A stretch of 16,642 nt of DNA from Phosphoribacter sp964647395 (lineage in GTDB: Bacteria; Actinomycetota; Actinomycetes; Actinomycetales; Dermatophilaceae), in NCBI GenBank assembly GCA_964647395.1, contig CAZYHR010000074.1, positions 1 to 16,642 of the forward strand, read 5' to 3'. This document shows, one piece after another, positions 6,292 to 13,928 of this stretch. The notes under the pieces are model-generated. The model did no database searches, was not told the DNA's origin, and was given only the letters and a program-made list of their open reading frames with translations. The position numbers and the translations under genes were made by a program. Positions within the stretch are counted from its first letter, which is position 1. Each line of letters starts with the position of its first letter.

Positions 6292-7655
6292 TGATGACCC
6301 GGACCGACCTGCGTGGCTCCCGCCTGTCGGCACGCACCTTGCGTGAGGCGCTGCCGCGGGCCGAGTTCGACGTGGCGGCGGCCGCCGAGCAGGCGCGCCC
6401 GATCGTCGACGCGGTCGCCCATCGGGGTGCCGCGGCGCTGCGCGAGCTGTCCGAGCGTTTCGACGGGGTCGTGCCCGAGCACCTCCGGGTGCCGGCCGAG
6501 GTCCTCGCGGCCGCCCGGGCCGCGCTCGACCCCGACCTGCGCGCGGCCATCGAGGAGTCGATCCGCCGGGCGCGCGCCGTGCACGCCGACCAGCGCCGGG
6601 CCGACGTGACGACGCGCGTCGTCGCGGGCGGCACGGTGACCGAGCGCTGGGTGCCGGTCGATCGGGTCGGCCTCTACGTCCCCGGTGGCCTGGCCGTCTA
6701 TCCCAGCAGCGTCGTCATGAACGTCGTGCCCGCCCAAGCGGCCGGTGTCGGCTCGCTCGCCGTGACCAGCCCGCCGCAGCGGGAGAACACTGGCGTCTTC
6801 GCCGGCTACCCGAACCCGACGATCCTGGCCACCTGCGCCCTGCTCGGGGTCGACGAGGTCTACGCCGTCGGGGGAGCGCAGGCGGTGGCCATGTTCGCCT
6901 ACGGCTTCCAGGAGTCGTATGCCGCGGCCGACGGCTCCGCGGTCACCGTCACCTGCGAGCCGGTCGCCCTGGTCACCGGGCCGGGCAACATCTGGGTGAC
7001 CGCCGCCAAACGGCTGGTCCAGGGCCTGGTCGGCATCGACGCCGAGGCCGGACCGACCGAGATCGCCGTCCTGGCCGACGACACCGCCGACCCCGAGCAC
7101 GTCGCCGCCGACCTGGTCAGCCAGGCCGAGCACGACCCGCTGGCCGCGTCGGTCCTCGTCACCCACAGCGAGCAGTTGGCCGACGCCGTCGACGCCGCCC
7201 TGGCCCGCCGGGTGCCGGACACCAAGCACAGCGACCGGGTGCGCACCGCGCTCACCGGCCCGCAGAGCCGCATGGTGCTGGTCGACGACCTCGAGGCCGG
7301 GCTGACCGTCGTCAACGCCTACGCCGCCGAGCACCTCGAGATCCAGACCCGCGACGCCGCCGCGTTGGCCGCCCGGGTCACCAACGCCGGCGCGATCTTC
7401 GTCGGCGCCTGGTCGCCGGTGAGCCTGGGCGACTACTGCGCCGGCTCCAACCATGTGCTGCCCACCGCCGGCTCCGCCAAGCACTCCAGCGGCCTGTCGG
7501 TGCAGTCGTTCCTGCGCGGCATCCACGTCGTCACCTATGACGAGGCGGCGCTGCGCGAGGTCGCGCCGCACGTCGTCACCCTCGCCGAGTCCGAGGACCT
7601 GCCCGGCCACGGCCAGGCCGTCACCGCACGCTTCGGCGACCGGGTGCCCCGATGA
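6291..7655 (+). CDS. hisD: Histidinol dehydrogenase
   Basis: Catalyses the last two steps of histidine synthesis, the NAD-dependent oxidation of L-histidinol to histidine via histidinal, in the cytoplasm. The 454-residue length is normal. Visible family motifs are VGLYVPGGLAVYPSSVVMN (126-144), AVGGAQAVAMFAYG, VTGPGNIWVTAAKR and DAEAGPTEIAVLAD. The residues equivalent to the zinc ligands and catalytic pair appear as Gln278 and His281 (SQAEHDPLA), Glu347-His348 (AAEHLEI), Asp381 and His440. SNHVLPTAGSAKHSSGLSV is intact. The start could be ATG 6291 or the next codon, ATG 6294; the -10 spacing favours the first. It is the first gene of the operon, and its stop overlaps the hisC start (ATGA). 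Confidence 0.96.
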   Translation: MMTRTDLRGSRLSARTLREALPRAEFDVAAAAEQARPIVDAVAHRGAAALRELSERFDGVVPEHLRVPAEVLAAARAALDPDLRAAIEESIRRARAVHADQRRADVTTRVVAGGTVTERWVPVDRVGLYVPGGLAVYPSSVVMNVVPAQAAGVGSLAVTSPPQRENTGVFAGYPNPTILATCALLGVDEVYAVGGAQAVAMFAYGFQESYAAADGSAVTVTCEPVALVTGPGNIWVTAAKRLVQGLVGIDAEAGPTEIAVLADDTADPEHVAADLVSQAEHDPLAASVLVTHSEQLADAVDAALARRVPDTKHSDRVRTALTGPQSRMVLVDDLEAGLTVVNAYAAEHLEIQTRDAAALAARVTNAGAIFVGAWSPVSLGDYCAGSNHVLPTAGSAKHSSGLSVQSFLRGIHVVTYDEAALREVAPHVVTLAESEDLPGHGQAVTARFGDRVPR

Positions 7656-8806
7656 GCCGGCGCGACGCGGCAGCCGTCGTGGCGCGGCTGCTGCGCGAGG
7701 ACCTGCGCGACCAGCAGGCCTACGGGGCACCCCAGCTCGACGTGCCGGTCCGGCTCAACACCAACGAGAACTCCTACCCGGTCCCGCCCGACGTCGTCGC
7801 CGGCATCACCGCCGCCGTCCAACGATGCGCCGCCGACCTCAACCGCTATCCGGACCGCGAGTTCACCGCGCTGCGCGGTGATCTCGCGGCATACCTGGTC
7901 GAACAGACCGGTGTCGCAGTCGAACTCGCCCAGGTGTGGGCCGGCAACGGCTCCAACGAGGTGCTCCAGCACGTCGTGCAGGCCTTCGCCGGCCCCGGCC
8001 GCGTCGTCCTCGGCTTCACCCCCGCCTATTCGATGCACTCGATCATCAGCCGCACCATGGGCTCCACCTGGGTCGACGGGCACCGGGGCAGCGAGCGCGG
8101 GCCGTTCGACCTGGACCCGCAGGACGCCGCCGAGCAGGTGCGCCGGCACCGGCCGCACGTCGTGTTCCTCTGTTCGCCGAACAACCCCACCGGCACGGCC
8201 CTCCCGCTCGAGGTCGTGCAGGCGGTGCTCGCCGCGGCACCGGACACCCTGGTCGTCGTCGACGAGGCCTACGCCGAGTTCGCCCGGCCGGGCACCCCGT
8301 CGGCGATCAGCCTGCTGGCCCACCCCACCCTCGTGGTCACCCGCACGATGAGCAAGGCGTTCGCCCTGGCCGGTGGCCGGCTCGGCTATCTGGTCGCCGC
8401 CCCCGAGATCGTCGACGCGCTGCGGCTGGTGCGCCTGCCCTATCACCTGTCCAGCCCCACCCAGGCCGTGGCCCGGGCCGCGCTGGAGCACCGCACCGGT
8501 CTGCTCGCCGAGGTCGACGCGATCAAGGCCCAGCGCGACCGCATCGTCGACACCCTTGCGGCACAAGGATTCCCGCCGGTCCCCAGCGACGCCAACTTCG
8601 TCCTGTTCGGCGGCCTGGCAGACGCCGAGCGCACCTGGCGGGTGCTGCTCGAGCACGGCGTGTTGATCCGGGACGTCGGCATCGCCCACCATCTGCGGGT
8701 CACCGCCGGCACCCCCGAGGAGACCACCGCGTTCCTCGACGCCATGGCGGCCCTGCCGGCCGACCACCGCCTCGACACCCCCGTCCGCCAAGGAGCACCG
8801 GCATGA
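7652..8806 (+). CDS. hisC: Histidinol-phosphate aminotransferase
   Basis: A PLP-dependent class I/II aminotransferase that converts imidazole acetol phosphate and glutamate to histidinol phosphate. It has 384 residues. Motifs include RLNTNENSYPVPPDVV (34-49), NRYPDRE, the PLP phosphate-binding start WAGNGSNEVLQH (96-107), SPNNPTGTALP (175-185), VVVDEAYAEF (201-210), and the Schiff-base lysine Lys235 in RTMSKAFALAGGRLGY. The start ATG 7652 overlaps the hisD stop by four bases (ATGA) and has no strong ribosome site, so translation is probably coupled to hisD. The stop overlaps the hisB start in the same way. Some actinobacterial enzymes of this group also accept phenylalanine-related substrates; the operon position argues for histidine. 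Confidence 0.96.
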   Translation: MSRRDAAAVVARLLREDLRDQQAYGAPQLDVPVRLNTNENSYPVPPDVVAGITAAVQRCAADLNRYPDREFTALRGDLAAYLVEQTGVAVELAQVWAGNGSNEVLQHVVQAFAGPGRVVLGFTPAYSMHSIISRTMGSTWVDGHRGSERGPFDLDPQDAAEQVRRHRPHVVFLCSPNNPTGTALPLEVVQAVLAAAPDTLVVVDEAYAEFARPGTPSAISLLAHPTLVVTRTMSKAFALAGGRLGYLVAAPEIVDALRLVRLPYHLSSPTQAVARAALEHRTGLLAEVDAIKAQRDRIVDTLAAQGFPPVPSDANFVLFGGLADAERTWRVLLEHGVLIRDVGIAHHLRVTAGTPEETTAFLDAMAALPADHRLDTPVRQGAPA

Positions 8807-9492
8807 CCGACGAGCCACGCGACGAGCACCGGCGCGCCGAGATCACCCGCACGACGAGCGAGTCGAGCATCCGGCTGTCGCTGGATCTCGACGGCTCCGG
8901 CGAGTCCACCGTGTCCACCGGGGTGCGCTTCTACGACCACATGCTCGCCTCGCTGGCCAAGCACTCGCTCATCGACCTGCACGTCGAGGCAACCGGTGAC
9001 GTCGACATCGACGCCCACCACACCGTCGAGGACGTCGCCATCGTCCTCGGTGACGCGCTGCGCCAGGCCCTCGGCGACAAGCGCGGCATCAGCCGCTTCG
9101 GCGACGCCACGGTGCCGCTGGACGAGGCGCTCGTGCACGCCGTGGTCGACGTGGCCGGACGCCCCTACTGCGTGCACACCGGCGAGCCGGAGGGTCAGCA
9201 ATACGCCCTCATCGGCGGGCATTTCATCGGCTCGCTGACNNNNNNNNNNGGCTTCTGTCTGGTGGCCGCGGTGTCGTCGCGGGCCTTCATCGGCTCGCTG
9301 ACCCAGCACGTCTTCGAGACCCTGGCCCACCACGCGGGCCTGGCGCTGCACGTGCGGGTGCTGTCCGGCCGTGACCCGCACCACATCGTCGAGGCCCAGT
9401 TCAAGGCGGTGGCCCGCGCGCTGCGTGCCGCGGTCGCCCGCGATCCGCGGGTCAGCGGCATACCGAGCGCCAAGGGGACTCTCTCGCAATGA
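8803..9492 (+). CDS. hisB: Imidazoleglycerol-phosphate dehydratase, interrupted by an assembly gap
   Basis: Removes water from imidazole glycerol phosphate to give imidazole acetol phosphate, using two manganese ions; monofunctional, as in actinobacteria. ATG 8803 is preceded by AAGGAG (8790-8795) at seven bases and overlaps the hisC stop. Family motifs are RFYDHMLASLAKHS (42-55), the metal-binding HHTVED (72-77), and GRDPHHIVEAQFKA near the end. As written the frame gives 229 residues, but about 21 of these come from ten Ns plus sequence that repeats the other side of the gap. Joining the two copies of the repeated 17 bases gives GGHFIGSLTQHVFETL and a normal ~208-residue protein. The gene itself is therefore probably intact and the break is in the assembly. 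Confidence 0.93.
   Translation: MTDEPRDEHRRAEITRTTSESSIRLSLDLDGSGESTVSTGVRFYDHMLASLAKHSLIDLHVEATGDVDIDAHHTVEDVAIVLGDALRQALGDKRGISRFGDATVPLDEALVHAVVDVAGRPYCVHTGEPEGQQYALIGGHFIGSLXXXXGFCLVAAVSSRAFIGSLTQHVFETLAHHAGLALHVRVLSGRDPHHIVEAQFKAVARALRAAVARDPRVSGIPSAKGTLSQ
9223..9302 (+). repeat. 17-base direct duplication flanking the gap
   Basis: TTCATCGGCTCGCTGAC occurs at 9223-9239, ending at the first N, and again at 9286-9302, 63 bases further on. The bases before each copy are also similar (GCGGGCA against GCGGGCC). HisB proteins contain this segment once, so the two contig ends most likely overlap and were not merged, with poor-quality sequence between 9250 and 9285. Confidence 0.85.
9240..9249. 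other. Assembly gap (ten Ns) inside hisB
   Basis: Ten consecutive undetermined bases mark a join between contigs. The real distance is unknown; the run length is a placeholder. Confidence 0.98.
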
Positions 9493-9499
9493 GGTCGGC

Positions 9500-10111
9500 A
9501 TGAGCCGTGGCCTGCTGCTGGTGCGCGGCGAGGCCGCGCGGGTGGCGGCCTGGGCCCGCGGTGGCCTCGTGCCGGTGCACGTCGCGACCCTGCGCGACGG
9601 CTGGGTGGCGCTGACCCCGGCCGACGCCCGCGCGACGGCCGCCGCACCCTACGACGACCCGGTGGCCGCCCTGGTCGGCCGGCCCGTGCCGCGCCGGATG
9701 CGGGGGGCGGTGGGCGTCGCCCAGGTCGGCCCGCGGCTCGTGCTGACCGTCGTGCCTGCGGTGCTGCGGCATACCCGGCGCTGGGTGGTCTGGGAGCCCG
9801 GGCAGGGCCTGGTGCGGGTGCCCGGCCTGGACGCCGGCACGGCCACCGACCTGGCCGCGGCCGCGGGTGCCCGCGAGCGGGCCGAACTGGCCGCCCGGGT
9901 GCTGCACGACGTGCGCGGCGTCGCCGCCCAGGTGCTGGCTGACACCTTCGCCGCGCTGCGCCTGCCCGGAGCCCTGCTCGCCACCGGGCAGGAGCGGCTG
10001 GCCGACCGACCCGACGCCGTGACCGTCGAGCCGCAGGGGCAGGATGTCCAGCGGTTCGACAAGGCCGCCGCCGAGGACCGGCGCTGGCGCAAGGAGGTGG
10101 AGGACCGGTGA
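9500..10111 (+). CDS. Conserved-looking protein of unknown function inside the his operon
   Basis: I do not recognise this 203-residue protein. ATG 9500 lies seven bases after the hisB stop, with a weak GAGG before it. The N-terminal half (MSRGLLLVRGEAARVAAWARGG...VPVHVATLRDGWVALTP) looks like alternating strands and helices. Next come PYDDPVAALVGRPVPRRMRG and a hydrophobic strand RLVLTVVPAVL (79-89), then RRWVVWEPGQGLVRVPGL. The C-terminal third is helical, rich in Ala and Arg (RERAELAARVLHDVRGVAAQ), and ends in a charged tail QRFDKAAAEDRRWRKEVEDR. No signal peptide, membrane segment or catalytic motif is evident. It is coupled to hisH by a GTGA overlap and its last codons hold hisH's ribosome site, so it is co-expressed with histidine synthesis. 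A structural or regulatory role in the pathway is possible but unproven. Confidence 0.8.
   Translation: MSRGLLLVRGEAARVAAWARGGLVPVHVATLRDGWVALTPADARATAAAPYDDPVAALVGRPVPRRMRGAVGVAQVGPRLVLTVVPAVLRHTRRWVVWEPGQGLVRVPGLDAGTATDLAAAAGARERAELAARVLHDVRGVAAQVLADTFAALRLPGALLATGQERLADRPDAVTVEPQGQDVQRFDKAAAEDRRWRKEVEDR
10091..10097 (+). promoter_or_regulatory. Strong ribosome binding site for hisH
   Basis: AAGGAGG, a near-perfect Shine-Dalgarno sequence, lies ten bases before GTG 10108 within the end of the upstream gene. It decides the hisH start. Confidence 0.7.
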
Positions 10112-10746
10112 GCCCCCGGGTCGTCGTGTTCGACTACGGCAGCGGCAACGTCCGCTCCGCCGTGCGCGCGCTCGAGCGGGTCGGCGCCCGGGTCGAGCTC
10201 ACCGCAGCCGCCGACGCCGCGCTGGGCTGCGACGGGCTGTTCGTCCCCGGGGTCGGCAACTTCCACGCCTGCCTGGCCGGACTGCGCGCCGCCGACGGGC
10301 CCCGGATCGTCGACGTGCGACTGTCCGGCGGGCGGCCGGTGCTCGGGGTGTGCGTCGGCATGCAGGTCCTCTTCGACGGCTCGACCGAGCCCGCCGAGAC
10401 CCCGCAGGACGGCCTGGGCGAGTGGCCCGGCCGGGTCGAGCGGCTGCAGGCCGATGTCGTGCCGCACATGGGCTGGTCGCTCGTGCGGACCGGCGCGGGC
10501 AGCGCGCTGTTCGCCGGCATCGAGCACGAGCGGTTCTACTTCGTCCACTCGTATGCCGCGCGGTCCTGGACGCTGCAGCCGGCCGGGCCCTTCCAGGTGG
10601 TGCAGCCGGTCGTCACCTGGGCCGAGCACGGCGCCCCGTTCGTCGCCGCCGTCGAGAACGGACCGCTGTCGGCCACCCAGTTCCACCCGGAGAAGTCCGG
10701 CGACGCCGGCGCCCACCTGCTGGCGAACTGGGTGCGATCGCTGTGA
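10108..10746 (+). CDS. hisH: Imidazole glycerol phosphate synthase, glutaminase subunit
   Basis: A class I glutamine amidotransferase subunit that releases ammonia from glutamine for the HisF cyclase, forming imidazole glycerol phosphate and AICAR. The 212 residues start at GTG 10108 (VSPRVVVFDYGSGNVRSAVR), overlapping the upstream stop as GTGA. The oxyanion strand is at VPGVGNF (46-52), the nucleophile elbow GVCVGMQ holds Cys82, MGWS is at 121-124, FYFVHSY follows, and His193-Glu195 in ATQFHPEKSG complete the triad. All catalytic residues are present. Its partner hisF is not found in this window and must lie elsewhere. Its stop is 38 bases before the best priA start. Confidence 0.95.
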   Translation: MSPRVVVFDYGSGNVRSAVRALERVGARVELTAAADAALGCDGLFVPGVGNFHACLAGLRAADGPRIVDVRLSGGRPVLGVCVGMQVLFDGSTEPAETPQDGLGEWPGRVERLQADVVPHMGWSLVRTGAGSALFAGIEHERFYFVHSYAARSWTLQPAGPFQVVQPVVTWAEHGAPFVAAVENGPLSATQFHPEKSGDAGAHLLANWVRSL

Positions 10747-10772
10747 GCGCCACCCACCGACCACCCGCACCC

Positions 10773-10787
10773 GAGGAGCACCCCGTG
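10773..10787 (+). promoter_or_regulatory. Ribosome binding site deciding the priA start
   Basis: GAGGAG (10773-10778) stands six bases before GTG 10785, whose product begins LQLLPAVDI as the family does. A second in-frame GTG at 10743 overlaps the hisH stop (GTGA) but has no ribosome site and would add a Pro-rich leader, so it is less likely. Confidence 0.6.
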
Positions 10788-11516
10788 ACCCCCCGCCTGC
10801 AACTGCTGCCCGCCGTCGACATCTCCGAGGGGGGCGCCGTCCAGCTGCAGCAGGGCGTGGCCGGGTCCGGCTGGAAGTTCGGCGACCCCTGGGCGGCCGC
10901 CCGGCGCTGGCAGGACGAGGGCGCCGAGTGGATCCACCTGGTCGACCTGGACGCCGCCTTCGGCACGGGCCACAACCGCGAACTCATCCGCGACATCGTC
11001 GGGCGGCTCGAACTGCACGTCGAGCTCTCCGGCGGCATCCGCGACGCGGACTCCCTGGCCGTTGCGCTGGCCACCGGCTGCCGCCGGGTCAACATCGGCA
11101 CGGCCGCTCTCGAGGACCCCGAGTGGACCGCCCGGGCCATCGCCGAGCACGGTGACCGGGTCGCCATCGGGCTCGACGTGCGGGGCACCCGGCTGGCCGC
11201 CCGAGGCTGGACCCGCGAGGGCGGCGACCTGTGGGAGACGATGGATCGCCTTGACGCCGAGGGCTGTTCGCGTTACGTCGTCACCGACGTCAACAAGGAC
11301 GGCATGCTCGCCGGCCCCAACCTGCAACTGCTGAGCGACGTCTGCGCGCGCACCCACCGGCCGGTCATCGCCTCCGGAGGGGTGTCCGCGCTGGCCGACC
11401 TCGAGGCGATCCGGGGCCTGGTCGGCGAGGGGGTCGAAGGGGCGATCGTCGGCTCCGCGCTCTATCAGGGCGCGTTCACCCTTCCCGAGGCGCTCGACGT
11501 CGCCGGCCGGCCGTGA
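10785..11516 (+). CDS. priA: Phosphoribosyl isomerase A (HisA/TrpF-type PriA)
   Basis: A (beta/alpha)8 barrel that isomerises ProFAR to PRFAR in histidine synthesis. In actinobacteria the same enzyme often also does the TrpF step of tryptophan synthesis. It has 243 residues from GTG 10785. Visible features are the catalytic Asp12 in LLPAVDI, EWIHLVDLDAAFG (48-60), the phosphate-binding VELSGGIRD (79-87, Ser82), NIGTAALEDPEW, the RGW segment with Arg140 and Trp142 that distinguishes bifunctional PriA, VVTDVNKDG (165-173, second catalytic Asp172) and IASGGVSALADLEAI. One oddity: the position that is Arg19 in mycobacterial PriA (in AVRLVQG) is Gln20 here (AVQLQQG). The stop overlaps the next gene by GTGA. 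The PriA class is clear; dual activity is inferred. Confidence 0.94.
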   Translation: MTPRLQLLPAVDISEGGAVQLQQGVAGSGWKFGDPWAAARRWQDEGAEWIHLVDLDAAFGTGHNRELIRDIVGRLELHVELSGGIRDADSLAVALATGCRRVNIGTAALEDPEWTARAIAEHGDRVAIGLDVRGTRLAARGWTREGGDLWETMDRLDAEGCSRYVVTDVNKDGMLAGPNLQLLSDVCARTHRPVIASGGVSALADLEAIRGLVGEGVEGAIVGSALYQGAFTLPEALDVAGRP

Positions 11517-12364
11517 GCCACCCACCCAGCGACCAGCCCGGCGATCAGCACGGCCACCAGCACGGCCACCAGCACGGCCGTCGGCCGGCCGGTCGACACG
11601 ACGATCAGCACGGGCCGGGGCCGGCCGACTCGTCCGGGCTGCCCTGGGCGCACCGCGAGCTGACCGGCACCGGCTTCCACGACGACCCGGGGGCCGGCGA
11701 CCCGGCCGTGCTCGCCATGCTGCACTTGGCCGCGAGCGCGCCGAGCAGCGACACCGAGACCGCGCTGCTGCGCGCCGTCGCCACGGCCCGCTGGCTGGTG
11801 CCGATCGTCGCGGTCGCGGTCGACACCGAGCTCCACGCCGGGCTGCGGGTCGAGGGACACTCCGAGATGGCGGCGGTGACCCTGGAGCGCCCCGACGGCA
11901 GCAAGGCGCTGCCCGTGTTCAGCAGCCTGGCGAGCCTGGCGGCGTGGGACCCGGTCGCCCGGCCGGTGCCGGTGACCGCCGACCGGGCCGCCCAGGCGGC
12001 GGTCGCCGAGGGCTGCGACACCCTGCTGCTCGACCTGGGGCAGGACCATGCGCTCGCGCTGCGTCCGAGCATGATCTGGGCCCTGGCCATGCAGCGCGAG
12101 TGGCAGCCCGCTCACGACGACCCCGTGGTGGCCGCGGGGGTCGACGCCGCGCTCGCCGGCGAGCCGCACGTGCTGGCCCACAGGCTCACCGAGGGCGAGC
12201 CGCCCGCCGCCGGGGTGCTGCGGGTCACCCTGGCGCTGCGCGCCGGACTGGACAGCGGCCAGGTCCAGGCCCTGGCCACCCGGGTGGGGGAGCGCATCGC
12301 CACCGACGGTGAGTTGCGGGCCCGCATCGACGGCCTGGCCTTCTCGATCCGGTCGGCGCGGTGA
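11513..12364 (+). CDS. SseB-family protein with His-rich N-terminus
   Basis: A 283-residue protein whose start GTG 11513 overlaps the priA stop. Residues 1-40 are low-complexity and His/Gln/Gly-rich (DQHGHQHGHQHGRR then HDDQHG), encoded by a 12-base tandem repeat. Residues ~82-195 look like an SseB N-terminal domain: LLRAVATARWLVPIVAVAVD, EMAAVTLERPDGSKALPVF, SSLASLAAWDPVARPVPV and CDTLLLDLGQDHALALRPS. The remaining ~85 residues are a helix-rich C-terminal region with VLRVTLALRAGLDSGQVQAL, possibly a second SseB-type unit. SseB homologues are common next to his genes and infC in actinobacteria; their role is not established, although the enterobacterial name refers to enhanced serine sensitivity. 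The His stretch could bind metal, but this is speculative. No membrane segment is seen. Confidence 0.75.
   Translation: MSHPPSDQPGDQHGHQHGHQHGRRPAGRHDDQHGPGPADSSGLPWAHRELTGTGFHDDPGAGDPAVLAMLHLAASAPSSDTETALLRAVATARWLVPIVAVAVDTELHAGLRVEGHSEMAAVTLERPDGSKALPVFSSLASLAAWDPVARPVPVTADRAAQAAVAEGCDTLLLDLGQDHALALRPSMIWALAMQREWQPAHDDPVVAAGVDAALAGEPHVLAHRLTEGEPPAAGVLRVTLALRAGLDSGQVQALATRVGERIATDGELRARIDGLAFSIRSAR
11546..11580 (+). repeat. 12-base tandem repeat coding a His/Gln/Gly stretch
   Basis: CAGCACGGCCAC occurs at 11546-11557 and 11558-11569, with a third, nearly complete copy at 11570-11580. It encodes QHGH units in the N-terminus of the SseB-like protein. Copy number is likely to vary between strains. 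Confidence 0.8.
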
Positions 12365-12509
12365 CGACCGGCCGCCGACCGGGCGCGGTCGCCCGCGCCG
12401 GCCGCGCGGCGGACCGGCTGGGCGGTGGAACCCCGCCCCCCGCGCAGCCGTTGCCAGCGCGGGGCCCGAGCCGGCGCACCCGCACCAGGCCGACGAAGGG
12501 GGACACCGG

Positions 12510-13850
12510 GTGTCGTCGTCACCGAGCCGAACGTCACTGAGCCAATCGTCGCCGGGTCAATCGTCACCGGGTCAATCGTCACCGGGTCCATCGACCCTGG
12601 GCATGCTGGTCGACTCGTCCGCCGACGAGCAGCGCCGCCGCGGCCTGCGCCGGATGCGGGGCGTGGCGCTGGGGCTGCTCGTGCTCGCCGCAGTCGTCTA
12701 CGTCGCCACCCTCGGGCGCGAGGGGGTGTGGGGCTTCGTCAACGCCGGCGCCGAGGCCTCGATGGTCGGCGCGATGGCCGACTGGTTCGCGGTGACCGCG
12801 CTGTTCCGGCACCCGCTCGGGCTGCCGATCCCGCACACCGCGCTCATCCCGCGCAAGAAGGACCTGCTGGCCCGCAGCCTGCAGGACTTCATGGGCGCCA
12901 ACTTCCTGCGCGAGGAGATCATCCGCGAGCGGGTCACCAGCGCCCGGATCGCCGAGCGCGCGGCGGCCTGGCTGAGCGAGCCGCAGCACACCCGCCGGGC
13001 CGCCGACGAGGCCTGCTCGCTGGCCGTCGCTGCCCTGCAGCGGCTGCGGGACGACTCGGTGGCCGGGCTGCTCGACGAAGCCTTCATCCCGCGGTTCAAG
13101 CAGGAGCCGATCGCGCCGATCGCCGGTACCTTCCTGGCCGAGGTGGTCCGCGACCAGGCGCACCACGGACTGGTCGACCTGGCCGTCGCCGAGGTGCACC
13201 GCTGGCTGTTGGCCAACGAGGCGACCTTCTCGGCGGTCCTGGAGGAGCGCGCCCCGTGGTGGGCGCCCAACCGGGTCAACGAACTGGTCATCAAGCGGGT
13301 CTATCTCGAGGCGCTCGAGTGGGTGCAGGACATTCGCGACGACCCGGCGCACCAGACCCGGCTGGCGCTGGACGACCTGCTGACCCAGCTCGCCCGGGAC
13401 CTGCACGAGGACCCCGAGACGATGGAGCGCGCCGAGCGACTCAAGGTGCGGCTGCTCGAGCATCCGCAGGTCATGCAGACGGCGATCTCGCTCTGGGCGG
13501 CGCTGCGCACCGCGTTGGTCCGCAGCCTGGAGCAGCCCGACTCGCCGTTGCGCGGCCGGATCGAGGGGCAGCTGCGCGACTTCGCCGCGCAGGTCGGCGA
13601 GCAGGCCGCGCTGCGCGAGCGGCTGGACGGGTATGCCGCGGACCTGGCCTGGTTCTTCGTCTCTCGGTACGGGGACGAGCTGATGACGGTCATCAGCCAC
13701 ACCATCGAGCGCTGGGACGGCCGCGAGACCGCGGACAAGGTCGAGTTGCACGTCGGTCGCGACCTGCAGTTCATCCGGATCAACGGCACCATCGTCGGCG
13801 GACTGGTCGGCGTGCTCATCCACACCATCACGGTGTTGGCCGGTCACTGA
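12510..13850 (+). CDS. DUF445 (YjiN-like) membrane protein
   Basis: A 446-residue protein of the DUF445 family, whose function is unknown. GTG 12510 is preceded by GAAGGGGG (12495-12502). ATG 12603 is an alternative start that would drop the low-complexity N-terminus with three QSSPG units (residues 12-26). The first membrane segment is at about 51-68 (GVALGLLVLAAVVYVATL). It is followed by the family signature AGAEASMVGAMADWFAV (79-95) and TALFRHPLGLPIPHTALIPR (96-115). A long helical soluble part follows (residues ~116-420), rich in charged residues, for example IRERVTSARIAERAAAWL. A final hydrophobic segment, GTIVGGLVGVLIHTITVLAG, ends the protein. The likely topology is a membrane-anchored helical domain held at both ends. 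It is separated from the SseB-like gene by 145 bases in which I see no clear promoter. Confidence 0.85.
   Translation: MSSSPSRTSLSQSSPGQSSPGQSSPGPSTLGMLVDSSADEQRRRGLRRMRGVALGLLVLAAVVYVATLGREGVWGFVNAGAEASMVGAMADWFAVTALFRHPLGLPIPHTALIPRKKDLLARSLQDFMGANFLREEIIRERVTSARIAERAAAWLSEPQHTRRAADEACSLAVAALQRLRDDSVAGLLDEAFIPRFKQEPIAPIAGTFLAEVVRDQAHHGLVDLAVAEVHRWLLANEATFSAVLEERAPWWAPNRVNELVIKRVYLEALEWVQDIRDDPAHQTRLALDDLLTQLARDLHEDPETMERAERLKVRLLEHPQVMQTAISLWAALRTALVRSLEQPDSPLRGRIEGQLRDFAAQVGEQAALRERLDGYAADLAWFFVSRYGDELMTVISHTIERWDGRETADKVELHVGRDLQFIRINGTIVGGLVGVLIHTITVLAGH
12543..12587 (+). repeat. 15-base tandem repeat coding QSSPG
   Basis: Three units of CAATCGTC(G/A)CCGGGT at 12543-12557, 12558-12572 and 12573-12587 encode QSSPG three times, followed by a decayed fourth copy. 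They lie near the N-terminus of the DUF445 protein, assuming the upstream GTG start is used. Confidence 0.8.
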
Positions 13851-13889
13851 TCGCGCCGCCCGCCGAGGGCCGGCTCGCGACCGATAAAC

Positions 13890-13921
13890 GGGTCGGCCGG
13901 CGCCGGGGCGCCGTGCGACCC
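13890..13921 (+). terminator. Hairpin between the DUF445 and MFS genes
   Basis: GGGTCG (13890-13895) pairs with CGACCC (13916-13921), and inside it GGCGC (13899-13903) pairs with GCGCC (13908-13912) around a four-base loop. It ends seven bases before the MFS start GTG. It could terminate the upstream transcript or limit translation of the next gene; no T-tract is present. Confidence 0.3.
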
Positions 13922-13928
13922 TGGACCG

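Noticed and set aside
4584..7730. Long minus-strand open frame opposite fadD and hisD
   Set aside because: High GC keeps opposite frames open. Its Gly/Arg/Asp-rich translation mirrors the real genes and has no motif.
12365..12509. Gene or RNA in the 145 bases between the SseB-like and DUF445 genes
   Set aside because: Only GC-rich sequence with no convincing frame, promoter or stable distinctive hairpin.
11546..12587. CRISPR-like repeats
   Set aside because: The 12- and 15-base repeats are in-frame coding tandem repeats without spacers.
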